Origin: Sedimentitalea arenosa
GTDB taxonomy: Bacteria; Pseudomonadota; Alphaproteobacteria; Rhodobacterales; Rhodobacteraceae
Direction: 5' to 3'
Length of the DNA: 64,000 nt
Assembly: GCF_016428585.1 (NCBI RefSeq)
Contig: NZ_JAELVR010000006.1
Coordinates: 186,001-250,000 of the forward strand
A program made the position numbers and the translations under genes. Below are positions 1 through 8,639 of this stretch, piece after piece; position 1 is the stretch's first letter, and every line of letters starts with the position of its first letter. Under the pieces are notes generated by a model that was given only the letters and a program-made list of their open reading frames with translations, did no database searches and had not been told where the DNA came from.

Positions 1-236
1 TGATAGAAATGCGGATGGCCCGCTGGGATCGGGCCGGTGATACGTTCAACCACCTGCGCAGCATCGGTCGGCTGGGCTGCCAGGATGCGGTCGCGCATCG
101 GGTGGTCAAGCCCGGTTTCGGCGAGATAGGCGGCGTAGAACGGTTCGTCCACGACGGCGCAATCGCCGCGCGCGCCGAAGGAATACATCATCGCAGTCGA
201 CAGGTTGCGCGGCCCGGACCACATCGCGATCCTCAT
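1..236 (-). CDS. Sulfotransferase-like P-loop protein, partial
   Basis: Only the N-terminal 78 residues are inside the window; the gene continues past the left edge. The start is fixed by GGAGGGACGGCC directly before ATG. The opening WSGPRNLSTAMMYSF followed by VDEPFYAAYL resembles the 5'-PSB loop of sulfotransferase-like proteins, which bind a PAPS-type nucleotide; the actual substrate is unknown. It follows a class IV aminotransferase on the same strand after 68 bases, so co-transcription is likely. From memory, the same two domains are fused in plant 'branched-chain aminotransferase-like' proteins. The family is fairly clear, the function is not. Confidence 0.7.
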   Translation of the reverse strand, partial: MRIAMWSGPRNLSTAMMYSFGARGDCAVVDEPFYAAYLAETGLDHPMRDRILAAQPTDAAQVVERITGPIPAGHPHFY

Positions 237-304
237 GGCCGTCCCTCCGGTTTGGTCCACGATCTAAAACCCGGAACCGGGCCAATCTGCGTTTCGTGCA
301 TCTG

Positions 305-1216
305 TCAGCCTCCGGTCTGAGCGGCGATCAACGCCTTGTAGAGCCCTCGAATCCGCTTGGTCATCGGTCCGAGTTCTCCCGTGCCGATCTGCCGTCCATC
401 GATCGAGCCCACCGGAGTCTGGGCGCCGAAGGTGCCGGTGAGAAACGCCTCGTCGGCGTCATAGGTGTCGACCAGGCTGAAGTTGCGCTCAAAGACCGGG
501 ATGCCGTTGTCGCGGCAGATTTCGATCACCTTTTGCCGGGTGATGCCGTTCATGCAGTAGTCGCCGGTGCTGGTCCAGACCGCGCCCTTGCGCACGATAA
601 AGAAGTTGCAGGCATTTGTCGTGTTCACGAAGCCATGCACGTCCAGCATCAGCGCCTCGTCCGCACCGGCCTTTTCGGCGGCGATGCAGGCGAGAATGCA
701 GTTGAGTTTGGAATGGCTATTGAGCTTGGGGTCCTGCGTCATCGGCAACCCGCGCAGATGCGGCACGGTGGCAAGCCGGATCGGACGCGGCAGGCTGGGG
801 CGGGAATGCTCCATGATGATGACCATGGTCGGCCCTGACCAGGATAGGCCCGGATGCTGGAACGGCCGCATCTTCACGCCACGCGTCACCATCAGGCGGG
901 CGTGCGCGTCGGTGGTCATGCCGTTGGCCTGCTGCGTGGTGCGGATCGCGTCGATCACGCCGGCACGGTCCAGCCCGATATCGAGATCGATCGCCTTGGC
1001 GGCTTGGAACAGCCGGTCGACATGTTCGTCGAGAAACGCCCATGTACCATCATAGAGCCGGATACCCTCCCAAACGCCATCACCCAGCATGAAGCCGCTG
1101 TCGTAGACGCTGACAACTGCTTCGGCCTTGGGCATGATCCGGCCGTTCAGGTAGATCGAGATCGATTCGTTGCGGGCATCGTCTTCGGCCTGGTGTGTGC
1201 TCATCTTGTCGGACAT
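305..1216 (-). CDS. Class IV aminotransferase (branched-chain/D-amino-acid aminotransferase-like)
   Basis: 303 aa PLP enzyme of fold type IV. The N-terminal part carries YLNGRIMPKAEAVVSVYDSG and GDGVWEGIRLYDG, typical of the family. The Schiff-base lysine is most likely in LNSHSKLN (about residue 171), and the PLP-phosphate region is around FVNTTNACNFF and GITRQKVIEI. The start has GGGAGCCAG before ATG at 1216; a second Met four codons later is less well placed. Length suits BCAT or D-amino-acid aminotransferase. The substrate cannot be read from sequence, and the following sulfotransferase-like gene argues for a specialised role rather than bulk branched-chain metabolism. Confidence 0.85.
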   Translation of the reverse strand: MSDKMSTHQAEDDARNESISIYLNGRIMPKAEAVVSVYDSGFMLGDGVWEGIRLYDGTWAFLDEHVDRLFQAAKAIDLDIGLDRAGVIDAIRTTQQANGMTTDAHARLMVTRGVKMRPFQHPGLSWSGPTMVIIMEHSRPSLPRPIRLATVPHLRGLPMTQDPKLNSHSKLNCILACIAAEKAGADEALMLDVHGFVNTTNACNFFIVRKGAVWTSTGDYCMNGITRQKVIEICRDNGIPVFERNFSLVDTYDADEAFLTGTFGAQTPVGSIDGRQIGTGELGPMTKRIRGLYKALIAAQTGG

Positions 1217-1369
1217 CTGGCTCCCTTTCGGCGCGCACGCTAGGGCCAGCCCGGCCGGAGGCCAAGGGGTAAATTCCTGTCACCTCCCGTCACCGTGTCG
1301 TGACAAGCGATGTCAGTGGCTTGCCGGACCACGCGGCGTGGCACACCATCAGCACAACGGAGGCCAACC

Positions 1370-2032
1370 ATGCGCATGTTCGACACATTGAAACCGCTGA
1401 CCCTGATGATCCTGATCGTCGTCGTGCTGATCCTGCGAAACGGCCCGGCGCGGGCGGGGGCGACTGAAACCCTCACAGTGGCCGGTGGGTGCTTCTGGTG
1501 CGTCGAGGCCGATTTCGAGAAGGTCCGCGGCGTGTCCGAGGTGGTATCCGGCTTCACCGGCGGGACAGTCGCCAACCCGAGCTACAAGCAGGTGGTCGCC
1601 GGCGGCACGGGCCATGTCGAGGCGGTGCAGATCATGTTCGACCCGGAAGTGGTCAGCAGGGCGCAGCTTCTGAACATGTTCCTGCGCTCGGTCGATCCCA
1701 CGGACGCGGGCGGACAGTTCTGCGACCGGGGAGAAAGCTATGCCACGGCGATCTTCGTGGATGACGCCGAGGAAAAAGCCCTGGCGGAAACCGCGATACG
1801 CGAGGCGGAAGCGGCATTGGGACAGACGGTCATCACCCCGATCCGGAGTAAAGCGCCTTTCTATCCGGCGGACGCCGGGCATCAGGACTACTACAAGAGC
1901 GATTCCCTGGTACTGACCCGGTTCGGGCCGCGCAAGAAATCTGTCGCCTATGATCTCTATCGCGATGCCTGCGGTCGCGATCAACGGGTGCGCCAGCTTT
2001 GGGGCGATGCAGCGCCGTTCGCGGGGAGTTGA
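1370..2032 (+). CDS. msrA: Peptide-methionine (S)-S-oxide reductase, exported form
   Basis: 220 aa. MsrA reduces the S-epimer of methionine sulfoxide in proteins. The catalytic motif [17 protein letters not shown] lies near residue 40, followed by SGFTGG, GHVEAVQ and the [12 protein letters not shown] segment; a C-terminal Cys in RDACGRDQR could act in resolution. The start at 1370 follows AACGGAGG. The first 29 residues form a hydrophobic export signal or membrane anchor ending in ARA, so the enzyme probably works in the periplasm, unlike the usual cytosolic MsrA. No electron donor partner is adjacent. It converges with the VPLPA-CTERM gene. Confidence 0.93.
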   Translation: MRMFDTLKPLTLMILIVVVLILRNGPARAGATETLTVAGGCFWCVEADFEKVRGVSEVVSGFTGGTVANPSYKQVVAGGTGHVEAVQIMFDPEVVSRAQLLNMFLRSVDPTDAGGQFCDRGESYATAIFVDDAEEKALAETAIREAEAALGQTVITPIRSKAPFYPADAGHQDYYKSDSLVLTRFGPRKKSVAYDLYRDACGRDQRVRQLWGDAAPFAGS

Positions 2033-2050
2033 CTCTCAAAAGGGTTCTCT

Positions 2051-2096
2051 GCCCCGTCCCTTCGGGCCGCCCCCGGAGTATGTTTGGACAGATGGA
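2051..2096. repeat. Intergenic repeat, copy B (hairpin plus CCCCCGGAGTA core)
   Basis: Between the convergent msrA and VPLPA-CTERM genes. A small GC hairpin (CCC-TTC-GGG at 2058-2066) is followed by CCCCCGGAGTA (2070-2080), then TGTTTGGACAGATGGAG. The same core and a similar GATG-AG tail recur at 59551-59612. The match and intergenic placement suggest a dispersed repeat family; it could also terminate transcription from either side. Confidence 0.5.
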
Positions 2097-2158
2097 GGTG
2101 AGGGCCGCGCGTCCGATCCCCAATAGCAGGCTGACAAGCACGGCCCTCGGATCCACGG

Positions 2159-2773
2159 TCAGGTCGCGGAACAGCCCTTTTTCGTCTTGCGAGCGCGAAT
2201 ATACACCAGACCGCCGAGGCCCGCTGCAAGCAGCGGCAGGGAGGCAGGAACCGGGATCGGCGCGACGTTGAAAGACAGGTTATCGAGCGCGACCGTCGTG
2301 CTGCCAGCCGGGTTGACGACAACTTCGTCGAACAGGCTGTTGGTGAAGCCGTAGAAATTGTTCGACGACAGATCGAGCGCGCTGGAGAAGGATTCAACCT
2401 GGCTGCCGTTCAAAAAGGTGGTGAAGGTAGCCGACCCGAAATTCGCTGTCATCGCAACTGACATGTCGGTCACGGCGTCGCTGAACTTGATCGAGAAGGC
2501 AGTGTTGAGGAATTCGATCGCCGCCGCGCCAGAGAAATTGGGACGCGCAGACACGTTTTCGAAATAAGTCACACCCGGTGTAAAGGTCACGCCGAAAGCC
2601 GTGAACTGGTTGGTGACGGTATCGCCGGTCGAAAGGGCGACCTCGTCAAACCCGATAGTGATGTCAGGCGCGGCCAGTCCAGCGCTGGCGCTGTCCAGCG
2701 TGGCTCCGATGGCGGGCGAAGCTCCCAGTAACGTTGCCGTGATGGCGGCGGCTTTATTCATTCGCGGTAGCAT
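2159..2773 (-). CDS. Secreted VPLPA-CTERM (PEP-CTERM-like) sorting-domain protein
   Basis: 204 aa. The start at 2773 follows CAGGAGTATC; the frame is open further upstream. Residues 1-27 look like a signal peptide (hydrophobic AAAITATLLGASPAIGA). The middle is rich in Thr, Ser, Asn and Phe, with alternating beta-type sequence. The C-terminus has VPIPVPASLPLLAAGLGGL, then a basic tail RARKTKKG: the proline-rich motif, transmembrane segment and Arg/Lys cluster of VPLPA/PEP-CTERM sorting signals, which direct proteins to exosortase-type processing at the surface. No exosortase is nearby. Function of the mature part is unknown. Confidence 0.8.
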   Translation of the reverse strand: MLPRMNKAAAITATLLGASPAIGATLDSASAGLAAPDITIGFDEVALSTGDTVTNQFTAFGVTFTPGVTYFENVSARPNFSGAAAIEFLNTAFSIKFSDAVTDMSVAMTANFGSATFTTFLNGSQVESFSSALDLSSNNFYGFTNSLFDEVVVNPAGSTTVALDNLSFNVAPIPVPASLPLLAAGLGGLVYIRARKTKKGCSAT

Positions 2774-2956
2774 CGTGATACTCCTGTCCTCGTGACTTGC
2801 CCGCAGGCCACACGGCATGCGGGTGCACTTGTTATCAAGCTCGCTATAAACCTGAAAAATCAGGGGGTTCGCGGCAAGATTCGTGCGTGCTCACCGTATC
2901 TTGCAAGACCGGGCGCTGCTAATGACGGGTTCGTGCATTCGCCCGTCCGCCCGCTT

Positions 2957-2974
2957 GCGCCCCGGTCCGGGCGC
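2957..2974. terminator. GC-rich stem-loop downstream of maeB
   Basis: GCGCCC-CGGTCC-GGGCGC forms a perfect 6-bp stem 14 bases past the maeB stop codon on the minus strand. There is no T tract, so it may only stabilise the mRNA end. The remaining gap up to the VPLPA-CTERM start also holds a CCTGA-AAAA-TCAGG hairpin at 2851-2864. Confidence 0.35.
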
Positions 2975-2987
2975 AGCCACGCCGCGT

Positions 2988-5243
2988 TCAGCCGATCTTG
3001 CAGGAAGCCAGCACCGCCATGTTCAGGATATCGTTGGCGGTCGAGACCGACGAGCAGATCTGGATCGGCTTGTCGAGACCCGAAAGGATCGGGCCGATCA
3101 CTGTGGCACCACCCATCTCCTGCATCAGCTTGACCGAGATGCTGGCGGAATGGCGCGCCGGAACGACGAGGATGTTGGCCGGCCCCGTGAGGCGCGAGAA
3201 GGGGTAGCTTTCCCGCGACTTGGGGTTCAGGGCCACGTCGACTGTCATCTCGCCCTCGAATTCGAAATCGACCCCACGCTGCTGCAGGATATGTGGCGCC
3301 AGCCCCATCTTGACCGCGCGCTCCGACACCGGGTAGCCGAAAGTCGAGAAACTGACAAAGGCGACGCGGGGCTCCAGCCCCATGTGCCGCGCCACGTCGG
3401 CGGCACGTTCGGCGATCGTGGCAAGGTCTTCGGCCTCGGGCCATTCCTGCACCAGCGTGTCGGCGATCAGAACGATACGCCCCTTGTGCAATAGCGCGGT
3501 GACGCCGGCGACACCGTGTTCGGCGTCCGCGTCGAAGACGTGGTTGATCCGATCGAGGATATGTGCGGATTTCCGCGTCGCGCCTGTCACCAGTCCGTCG
3601 CCGTGCCCATGCGCAAGCATCAGGGCCGAGAACACATGCCGGTCACGGGCGGCGAGACGGTGGATGTCCTGCCGATCGAACCCGCGCCGCTGCAGGCGCT
3701 CGTAGAGAAACGATTTGTAGGCATCAAGGTGTTGGGAATTGCCGGCGTTGACGATTTCCAGTTCCCGAGCGGCATCGCCCAGACCGACGCTGTCGAGCTT
3801 TTCCTTCACGTCATCGGGGCGGCCGACAACAAGCGCCGTGCCGAGACCCGAGCGCTGATAGGTGACGGCAGCACGCAGCACGCGCGGATCGTCGCCCTCG
3901 GCAAAGATCATCCGGGCCTTGGCGGCGCGGGCGCGCGTGTTCAGGCCGCGCAGGATGCTGGCGGTCGGATCCATGCGGGCCTTGAGCGTCGCCTCGTAGG
4001 CTTCCATGTCGATGATCGGGCGACGCGCGGCGCCGGTGTCCATGCCCGCCTTGGCGACGGCGGGCGGGATACGGTAGATCAGGCGCGGATCGAACGGCGT
4101 CGGAATGATGTAGTCGCGCCCGAAGCTGAGGTTCTGACCGTAGGCGAGCGCGACCTCGTCCGGGACATCCTCGCGGGCGAGGGCCGCGAGCGCCTCGGCG
4201 CAGGCGATCTTCATCTGATCGTTGATCGCGCGGGCGTGGATGTCTAGTGCGCCGCGAAAGAGGTAGGGAAAGCCCAGAACGTTGTTGACTTGGTTGGGAT
4301 AGTCGCTGCGGCCCGTGGCGACGATGGCATCCATGCGGACCTCGTGCGCCTCTTCCGGAGTGATCTCGGGATCCGGGTTGGCCATTGCGAAGATCACCGG
4401 GTTGTCGGCCATGCTCGCGACCATGTCCTGAGTCACCGCGCCCTTGACACTGACGCCGAGGAAAACGTCGGCATCCTTCATCGCGTCTTCGAGCGTACGT
4501 GCCTCGGTCTTGACCGCGTGAGCCGATTTCCACTGGTTCATGCCTTCGGTGCGGCCTTGCCAGATCACGCCCTTGGTGTCGCACATGATGCAGTTTTCGT
4601 GCCGCGCACCCATGTATTTCAGCAGTTCGAGGCAGGCGATCCCGGCAGCACCCGCGCCATTCAGCACAATCTTTACATCTTCGATTTTCTTGCCGGAAAT
4701 ATGCAGCGCGTTGATCAGACCCGCGGCACAGATCACCGCGGTGCCGTGCTGGTCGTCGTGAAAGACCGGGATGTCGAGCTCTTCCTTGAGCCGCTGTTCG
4801 ATGATGAAACAGTCGGGCGCGCGGATGTCTTCGAGGTTGATGCCGCCGAATGTCGGGGCCATCAACTTGACGGCTTTGCAGAATTCGTCCGTGTCTTCGG
4901 TGTCGAGTTCGATGTCGATGCTGTTCACATCGGCAAACGCCTTGAACAGGACCGACTTGCCTTCCATCACCGGTTTCGCGCCAAGTGCGCCGAGATTGCC
5001 AAGACCCAGAACGGCGGTGCCGTTGGAGATGACCGCGACGAGGTTGCCCTTGATCGTGTAATCATATGCGGTTTCTGGATTCTTGGCGATTTCCTCGCAA
5101 GGCACGGCGACGCCGGGCGAATAGGCCAGGGACAGGTCGCGCTGCGTGTTCAGCGGCACGGTCGGCTGGATCTCGAACTTGCCGGGCGTGGGTTCGAGGT
5201 GGAAGGCCAGCGCCTCGTCACGGGTGTACTTGGGTCTCGACAT
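2988..5243 (-). CDS. maeB: NADP-dependent malic enzyme with phosphotransacetylase-like domain
   Basis: 751 aa, the usual size of the bimodular MaeB. Residues 1 to about 430 are the malic enzyme (decarboxylating malate to pyruvate and CO2): YSPGVAVPCEEI, SNGTAVLGLGNLGALGAKPV, FHDDQHGTAVI and the NAD(P)-binding LNGAGAAGIACLELL. From about residue 440 the chain resembles phosphate acetyltransferase (ARMIFAEGDDPRVLRAA onward), a domain thought to be regulatory in this family. The start has GAGGAGA upstream. It is divergent from mutS across 138 bases that must hold both promoters. Identification is secure. Confidence 0.96.
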   Translation of the reverse strand: MSRPKYTRDEALAFHLEPTPGKFEIQPTVPLNTQRDLSLAYSPGVAVPCEEIAKNPETAYDYTIKGNLVAVISNGTAVLGLGNLGALGAKPVMEGKSVLFKAFADVNSIDIELDTEDTDEFCKAVKLMAPTFGGINLEDIRAPDCFIIEQRLKEELDIPVFHDDQHGTAVICAAGLINALHISGKKIEDVKIVLNGAGAAGIACLELLKYMGARHENCIMCDTKGVIWQGRTEGMNQWKSAHAVKTEARTLEDAMKDADVFLGVSVKGAVTQDMVASMADNPVIFAMANPDPEITPEEAHEVRMDAIVATGRSDYPNQVNNVLGFPYLFRGALDIHARAINDQMKIACAEALAALAREDVPDEVALAYGQNLSFGRDYIIPTPFDPRLIYRIPPAVAKAGMDTGAARRPIIDMEAYEATLKARMDPTASILRGLNTRARAAKARMIFAEGDDPRVLRAAVTYQRSGLGTALVVGRPDDVKEKLDSVGLGDAARELEIVNAGNSQHLDAYKSFLYERLQRRGFDRQDIHRLAARDRHVFSALMLAHGHGDGLVTGATRKSAHILDRINHVFDADAEHGVAGVTALLHKGRIVLIADTLVQEWPEAEDLATIAERAADVARHMGLEPRVAFVSFSTFGYPVSERAVKMGLAPHILQQRGVDFEFEGEMTVDVALNPKSRESYPFSRLTGPANILVVPARHSASISVKLMQEMGGATVIGPILSGLDKPIQICSSVSTANDILNMAVLASCKIG

Positions 5244-5381
5244 GGCGGGCGGGTCTCCTCACTGCGGTCTGGTGGTCATACCGCGCAGGCGGGACAGCCT
5301 CAACACCCATGCGATTTCGCCTTTCGCCGCAGGTTGGGCATTTGTAAGGTCGCGCCTGATCCGCAGAACAAAGGACGGCCC

Positions 5382-8015
5382 GTGAGCAACGTCACGCCGA
5401 TGATGGCGCAATATCTCGACATCAAGGCCGCGCATGAGGATGCGCTGCTGTTCTATCGCATGGGCGATTTCTACGAGATGTTCTTTGATGATGCCGTCGC
5501 CGCCGCCGAGGCGCTCGACATCGCGCTGACCAAGCGTGGCAAACATGACGGGTCCGACATCCCGATGTGCGGCGTGCCTGTGCATTCCGCCGAGGGTTAC
5601 TTTCTGACACTGATCCGCAAGGGGTTTCGTGTCGCGGTGTGCGAACAGATGGAAAGCCCGGCGGAGGCGAAGAAACGCGGCTCCAAATCCGTGGTCAAGC
5701 GCGAGGTCGTGCGGCTGGTCACTCCCGGCACGCTGACGGAAGACGCCTTGCTGGAAGCACGACGGCACAATTTTCTCGCAGCCCTGTCGCGGGTGCGCGA
5801 CGAGATCGCGCTGGCCTGGGCCGACATCTCGACCGGCGCGTTTCACGTGATGCCCCTGACACCGGCCCGAACCGGGGCGGAACTGGCGCGGCTCGCCCCG
5901 TCCGAACTGATCGTGAGCGAAACGCAAGAAGAGTCGCTGCGCGAGACGGCAACCGACCTTGGCTTGCCGCTGACGCCGCTGGGGCAGGCCAGTTTCGACA
6001 GCACCGCGGCCGAAAAGCGGCTCTGCGACCTTTTCGCTGTCCGCACGCTCGACGCATTCGGAACTTTCGGGCGAGCTGAGGTGTCTGCGCTGGGGGCGCT
6101 GATCGACTATCTGGAGATCACCCAGAAGGGCAAACTGCCATTGCTGCAACCGCCAGTGCGCGAAGCGCTGGACCGGGTCGTGCAAATCGACGCTGCGACA
6201 CGGCGCAACCTGGAATTGACGCGGGCGCTGTCGGGCGGGCGGGCGGGATCGCTGCTGTCGGCGATCGACCGGACAGCGACGCCGGGCGGTGCCCGGTTGC
6301 TGGAGCAGCGGCTTTCCAGCCCCTCGCGTGATCTCGCGGTGATCCAGGCGCGGCTCGCCGCGATCGACTTCGCACTCGACCGCGACCGGCTGGCTCGCGA
6401 CATCCGCGTCGCTCTGCGCAAGACGCCCGATCTGGACCGCGCCCTGTCGCGTCTGTCGCTGGATCGGGGCGGCCCGCGCGACCTTACCGCTATACGAGAC
6501 GGGCTGAGCCAAGCTGCCGCGATTGCCGCACTTTGCGAGGATGAAGACCTGCCCAGGCTTCTGTCCGAGGCAACCGGTGCGCTGACCGGGTTTGACGATT
6601 TGACGAACCTGCTCGACGCAGCGCTGGTGGCCGACCCACCACTGCTGTCACGTGATGGCGGCTTCATCGCCACGGGACATGACGCAGATCTGGACGAGGC
6701 CCGCACCCTGCGCGACGAGGGCCGCTCAGTGATCGCGGCGCTGCAGAAAGGCTATGCCGAGCAGACCGGCATCGCCTCACTCAAGATCAAGCACAACAAC
6801 GTGCTGGGCTATTTTGTAGAGACAACCGCAACCCATGCGCAAAAGATGTTGGCCGCGCCGTTGTCGGACAGTTTCATCCACCGCCAGACGACAGCGAACC
6901 AGGTGCGCTTCACCACCGTCGAGCTGAGCGACCTGGAAACCCGCATCCTGAACGCCGGGAACCGGGCGCTCGATATAGAAAAGCGGCTCTTTGAAGGGCT
7001 GAAGGCCGCCATTCTGGAACAGGCAGCGCGGATCAACGCCGCCGCACGCGCAGTGGCCGAACTGGATCTGACCACTGCGCTGGCCGATCTTGCGCGGGGC
7101 GAGAACTGGTGCAGGCCCAAGATCGACGACAGCCGCGCCTTCGCCATCACCGGCGGACGTCACCCCGTTGTGGAACAGGCGTTGCGTCAGCAGGGCAAGG
7201 ACAGTTTCATCGCCAATGATTGCGATCTTTCGGCAGAGTCCGGAGCCGCGATCTGGCTTCTGACCGGGCCCAACATGGCCGGCAAGTCCACCTTTCTCCG
7301 CCAGAACGCGCTGATCGCCCTGCTCGCTCAGATCGGAAGCTTCGTTCCAGCAGACAGCGCACATATCGGACTGATCAGCCAGCTCTTCAGCCGCGTGGGG
7401 GCGTCAGACGACCTGGCCCGGGGACGATCGACCTTCATGGTCGAGATGGTGGAAACCGCCGCCATTCTCAACCAGGCCGACGACCGGGCGCTGGTGATCC
7501 TCGATGAGATCGGACGCGGCACTGCCACCTATGACGGTCTCTCGATCGCATGGGCAACGCTGGAACATCTGCACGGACAAAACCGCGCCCGGGCCCTCTT
7601 CGCAACACATTACCACGAGTTGACCGCGCTCGCCGGCAAGCTCGACGGAGTCGAGAACGCGACCGTCGCAGTGAAGGAATGGCAGGGAGACGTCATCTTT
7701 CTGCACGAGGTCCGCAAGGGTGCCGCAGACCGCTCCTATGGCGTGCAGGTCGCGCAACTTGCCGGCCTGCCGAAGACTGTGCTGGATCGTGCCCGCGTCG
7801 TTCTCGAAGCACTGGAAAAGGGCGAACGCGAAGGTGGAGCGACACAGAAGGCGCTGATCGACGATCTGCCACTTTTCGCGGCCAGCCCACCACCGCCGCC
7901 CCCCGTAAAACCATCACCCGCGCTTGAACTGCTGGACAGCGTGCATCCGGACGAGCTCAGCCCGAAACAGGCGCTCGACCTGATCTACAAATTGAAAGAG
8001 GCGGCCAGTTCCTGA
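5382..8015 (+). CDS. mutS: DNA mismatch repair ATPase MutS
   Basis: 877 aa. MutS recognises base mismatches and recruits MutL. The mismatch-recognition domain starts with MMAQYLDIK and FYRMGDFYEMFFDDA (the Phe-X-Glu mismatch wedge). The C-terminal ATPase has Walker A GPNMAGKSTFLRQ, Walker B VILDEIGRGTATYDG and the signature region DDLARGRSTFMVEM. The C-terminus ends in LSPKQALDLIYKLKEA. I chose GTG at 5382 because AAAGGA lies seven bases upstream; ATG codons at 5400 and 5403 are alternatives. The frame stays open about 1.1 kb upstream, antisense to maeB, but that part is not MutS. Confidence 0.97.
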   Translation: MSNVTPMMAQYLDIKAAHEDALLFYRMGDFYEMFFDDAVAAAEALDIALTKRGKHDGSDIPMCGVPVHSAEGYFLTLIRKGFRVAVCEQMESPAEAKKRGSKSVVKREVVRLVTPGTLTEDALLEARRHNFLAALSRVRDEIALAWADISTGAFHVMPLTPARTGAELARLAPSELIVSETQEESLRETATDLGLPLTPLGQASFDSTAAEKRLCDLFAVRTLDAFGTFGRAEVSALGALIDYLEITQKGKLPLLQPPVREALDRVVQIDAATRRNLELTRALSGGRAGSLLSAIDRTATPGGARLLEQRLSSPSRDLAVIQARLAAIDFALDRDRLARDIRVALRKTPDLDRALSRLSLDRGGPRDLTAIRDGLSQAAAIAALCEDEDLPRLLSEATGALTGFDDLTNLLDAALVADPPLLSRDGGFIATGHDADLDEARTLRDEGRSVIAALQKGYAEQTGIASLKIKHNNVLGYFVETTATHAQKMLAAPLSDSFIHRQTTANQVRFTTVELSDLETRILNAGNRALDIEKRLFEGLKAAILEQAARINAAARAVAELDLTTALADLARGENWCRPKIDDSRAFAITGGRHPVVEQALRQQGKDSFIANDCDLSAESGAAIWLLTGPNMAGKSTFLRQNALIALLAQIGSFVPADSAHIGLISQLFSRVGASDDLARGRSTFMVEMVETAAILNQADDRALVILDEIGRGTATYDGLSIAWATLEHLHGQNRARALFATHYHELTALAGKLDGVENATVAVKEWQGDVIFLHEVRKGAADRSYGVQVAQLAGLPKTVLDRARVVLEALEKGEREGGATQKALIDDLPLFAASPPPPPPVKPSPALELLDSVHPDELSPKQALDLIYKLKEAASS

Positions 8016-8040
8016 CCGCCCCACCGAATTTTGATTGGAA

Positions 8041-8060
8041 TTCCCGCGCAACGCGGGGAA
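8041..8060. terminator. Stem-loop between convergent mutS and grpE
   Basis: TTCCCGCG-CAA-CGCGGGGAA gives a GC stem with one bulged G in the 51-base gap between the mutS and grpE stop codons. It lacks a long T tract in either direction, so at best it is a weak bidirectional terminator. Confidence 0.4.
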
Positions 8061-8066
8061 GTCGCC

Positions 8067-8630
8067 TCAAGAGGCGGGCGTAGAGGACACGCCAACCTGC
8101 GCCGGCCGCAGCAACCGATCATGCAGCATGAAGCCCTCTGCGGCGACCTGGATGATGTCGCCTGCCTTGGTGCCCGGAACCGGGGCTTCGAACATCGCCT
8201 GGTGCAGTTGTGGATCGAACCGGTCGCCCACTTCCGGCGCGATGATCTCGATTCCGTGTTTGCCGAACACGTTCAGCAATTCACGCATGGTCAGCTCGAC
8301 ACCTTCGATCAGCGCCGCGGACACTTGCTTCTGCTCTTCCGTCGCGGTCTCGATCGCGCGTTTCATGTTGTCGAAGACCGGCAGCATGTCGCGCGCCAGT
8401 TTCGATCCGCCGTATTGCTCGGCTTCGCGCCGGTCCTTCTCGGAGCGCTTGCGGGCGTTCTCGGCATCGGCCAGCGCGCGCATGAAGCGGTCCTTGTACT
8501 GGTCGCGCTCGGCCCGCAGGGAATCCAGTTCGATCGCTTCCGGCTCCATCTCGGCCATTTCCTTCTCGAACTCCTCGGCTTCCATGTCTGCCAGGTCATC
8601 GAGAAAATCGTTGTTCTTCGGCTCTGCCAT
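8067..8630 (-). CDS. grpE: GrpE, nucleotide-exchange factor for DnaK
   Basis: 187 aa. GrpE dimers release ADP from DnaK during the chaperone cycle. The acidic N-terminus is followed by a long charged helix (about residues 25-90) with DAENARKRSEKDRREAE, then the beta domain GDRFDPQLHQAMFEAPV and the C-terminal AEGFMLHDRLLRPAQVGVS expected of the family. It starts 9 bases after the hrcA stop, forming an hrcA-grpE operon. dnaK and dnaJ are not in the window. Confidence 0.96.
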   Translation of the reverse strand: MAEPKNNDFLDDLADMEAEEFEKEMAEMEPEAIELDSLRAERDQYKDRFMRALADAENARKRSEKDRREAEQYGGSKLARDMLPVFDNMKRAIETATEEQKQVSAALIEGVELTMRELLNVFGKHGIEIIAPEVGDRFDPQLHQAMFEAPVPGTKAGDIIQVAAEGFMLHDRLLRPAQVGVSSTPAS

Positions 8631-8639
8631 ACTTCACCT

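Noticed and set aside
4290-5381. In-frame extension of mutS by about 364 codons upstream
   Set aside because: It is antisense to maeB, does not resemble MutS, and a proper GTG with AAAGGA lies at 5382.
5840-5850. GTTTCACGTGA inside mutS as a third parS
   Set aside because: Only 11 contiguous bases match and the second arm is broken (TGATGCC instead of TGAAACA).
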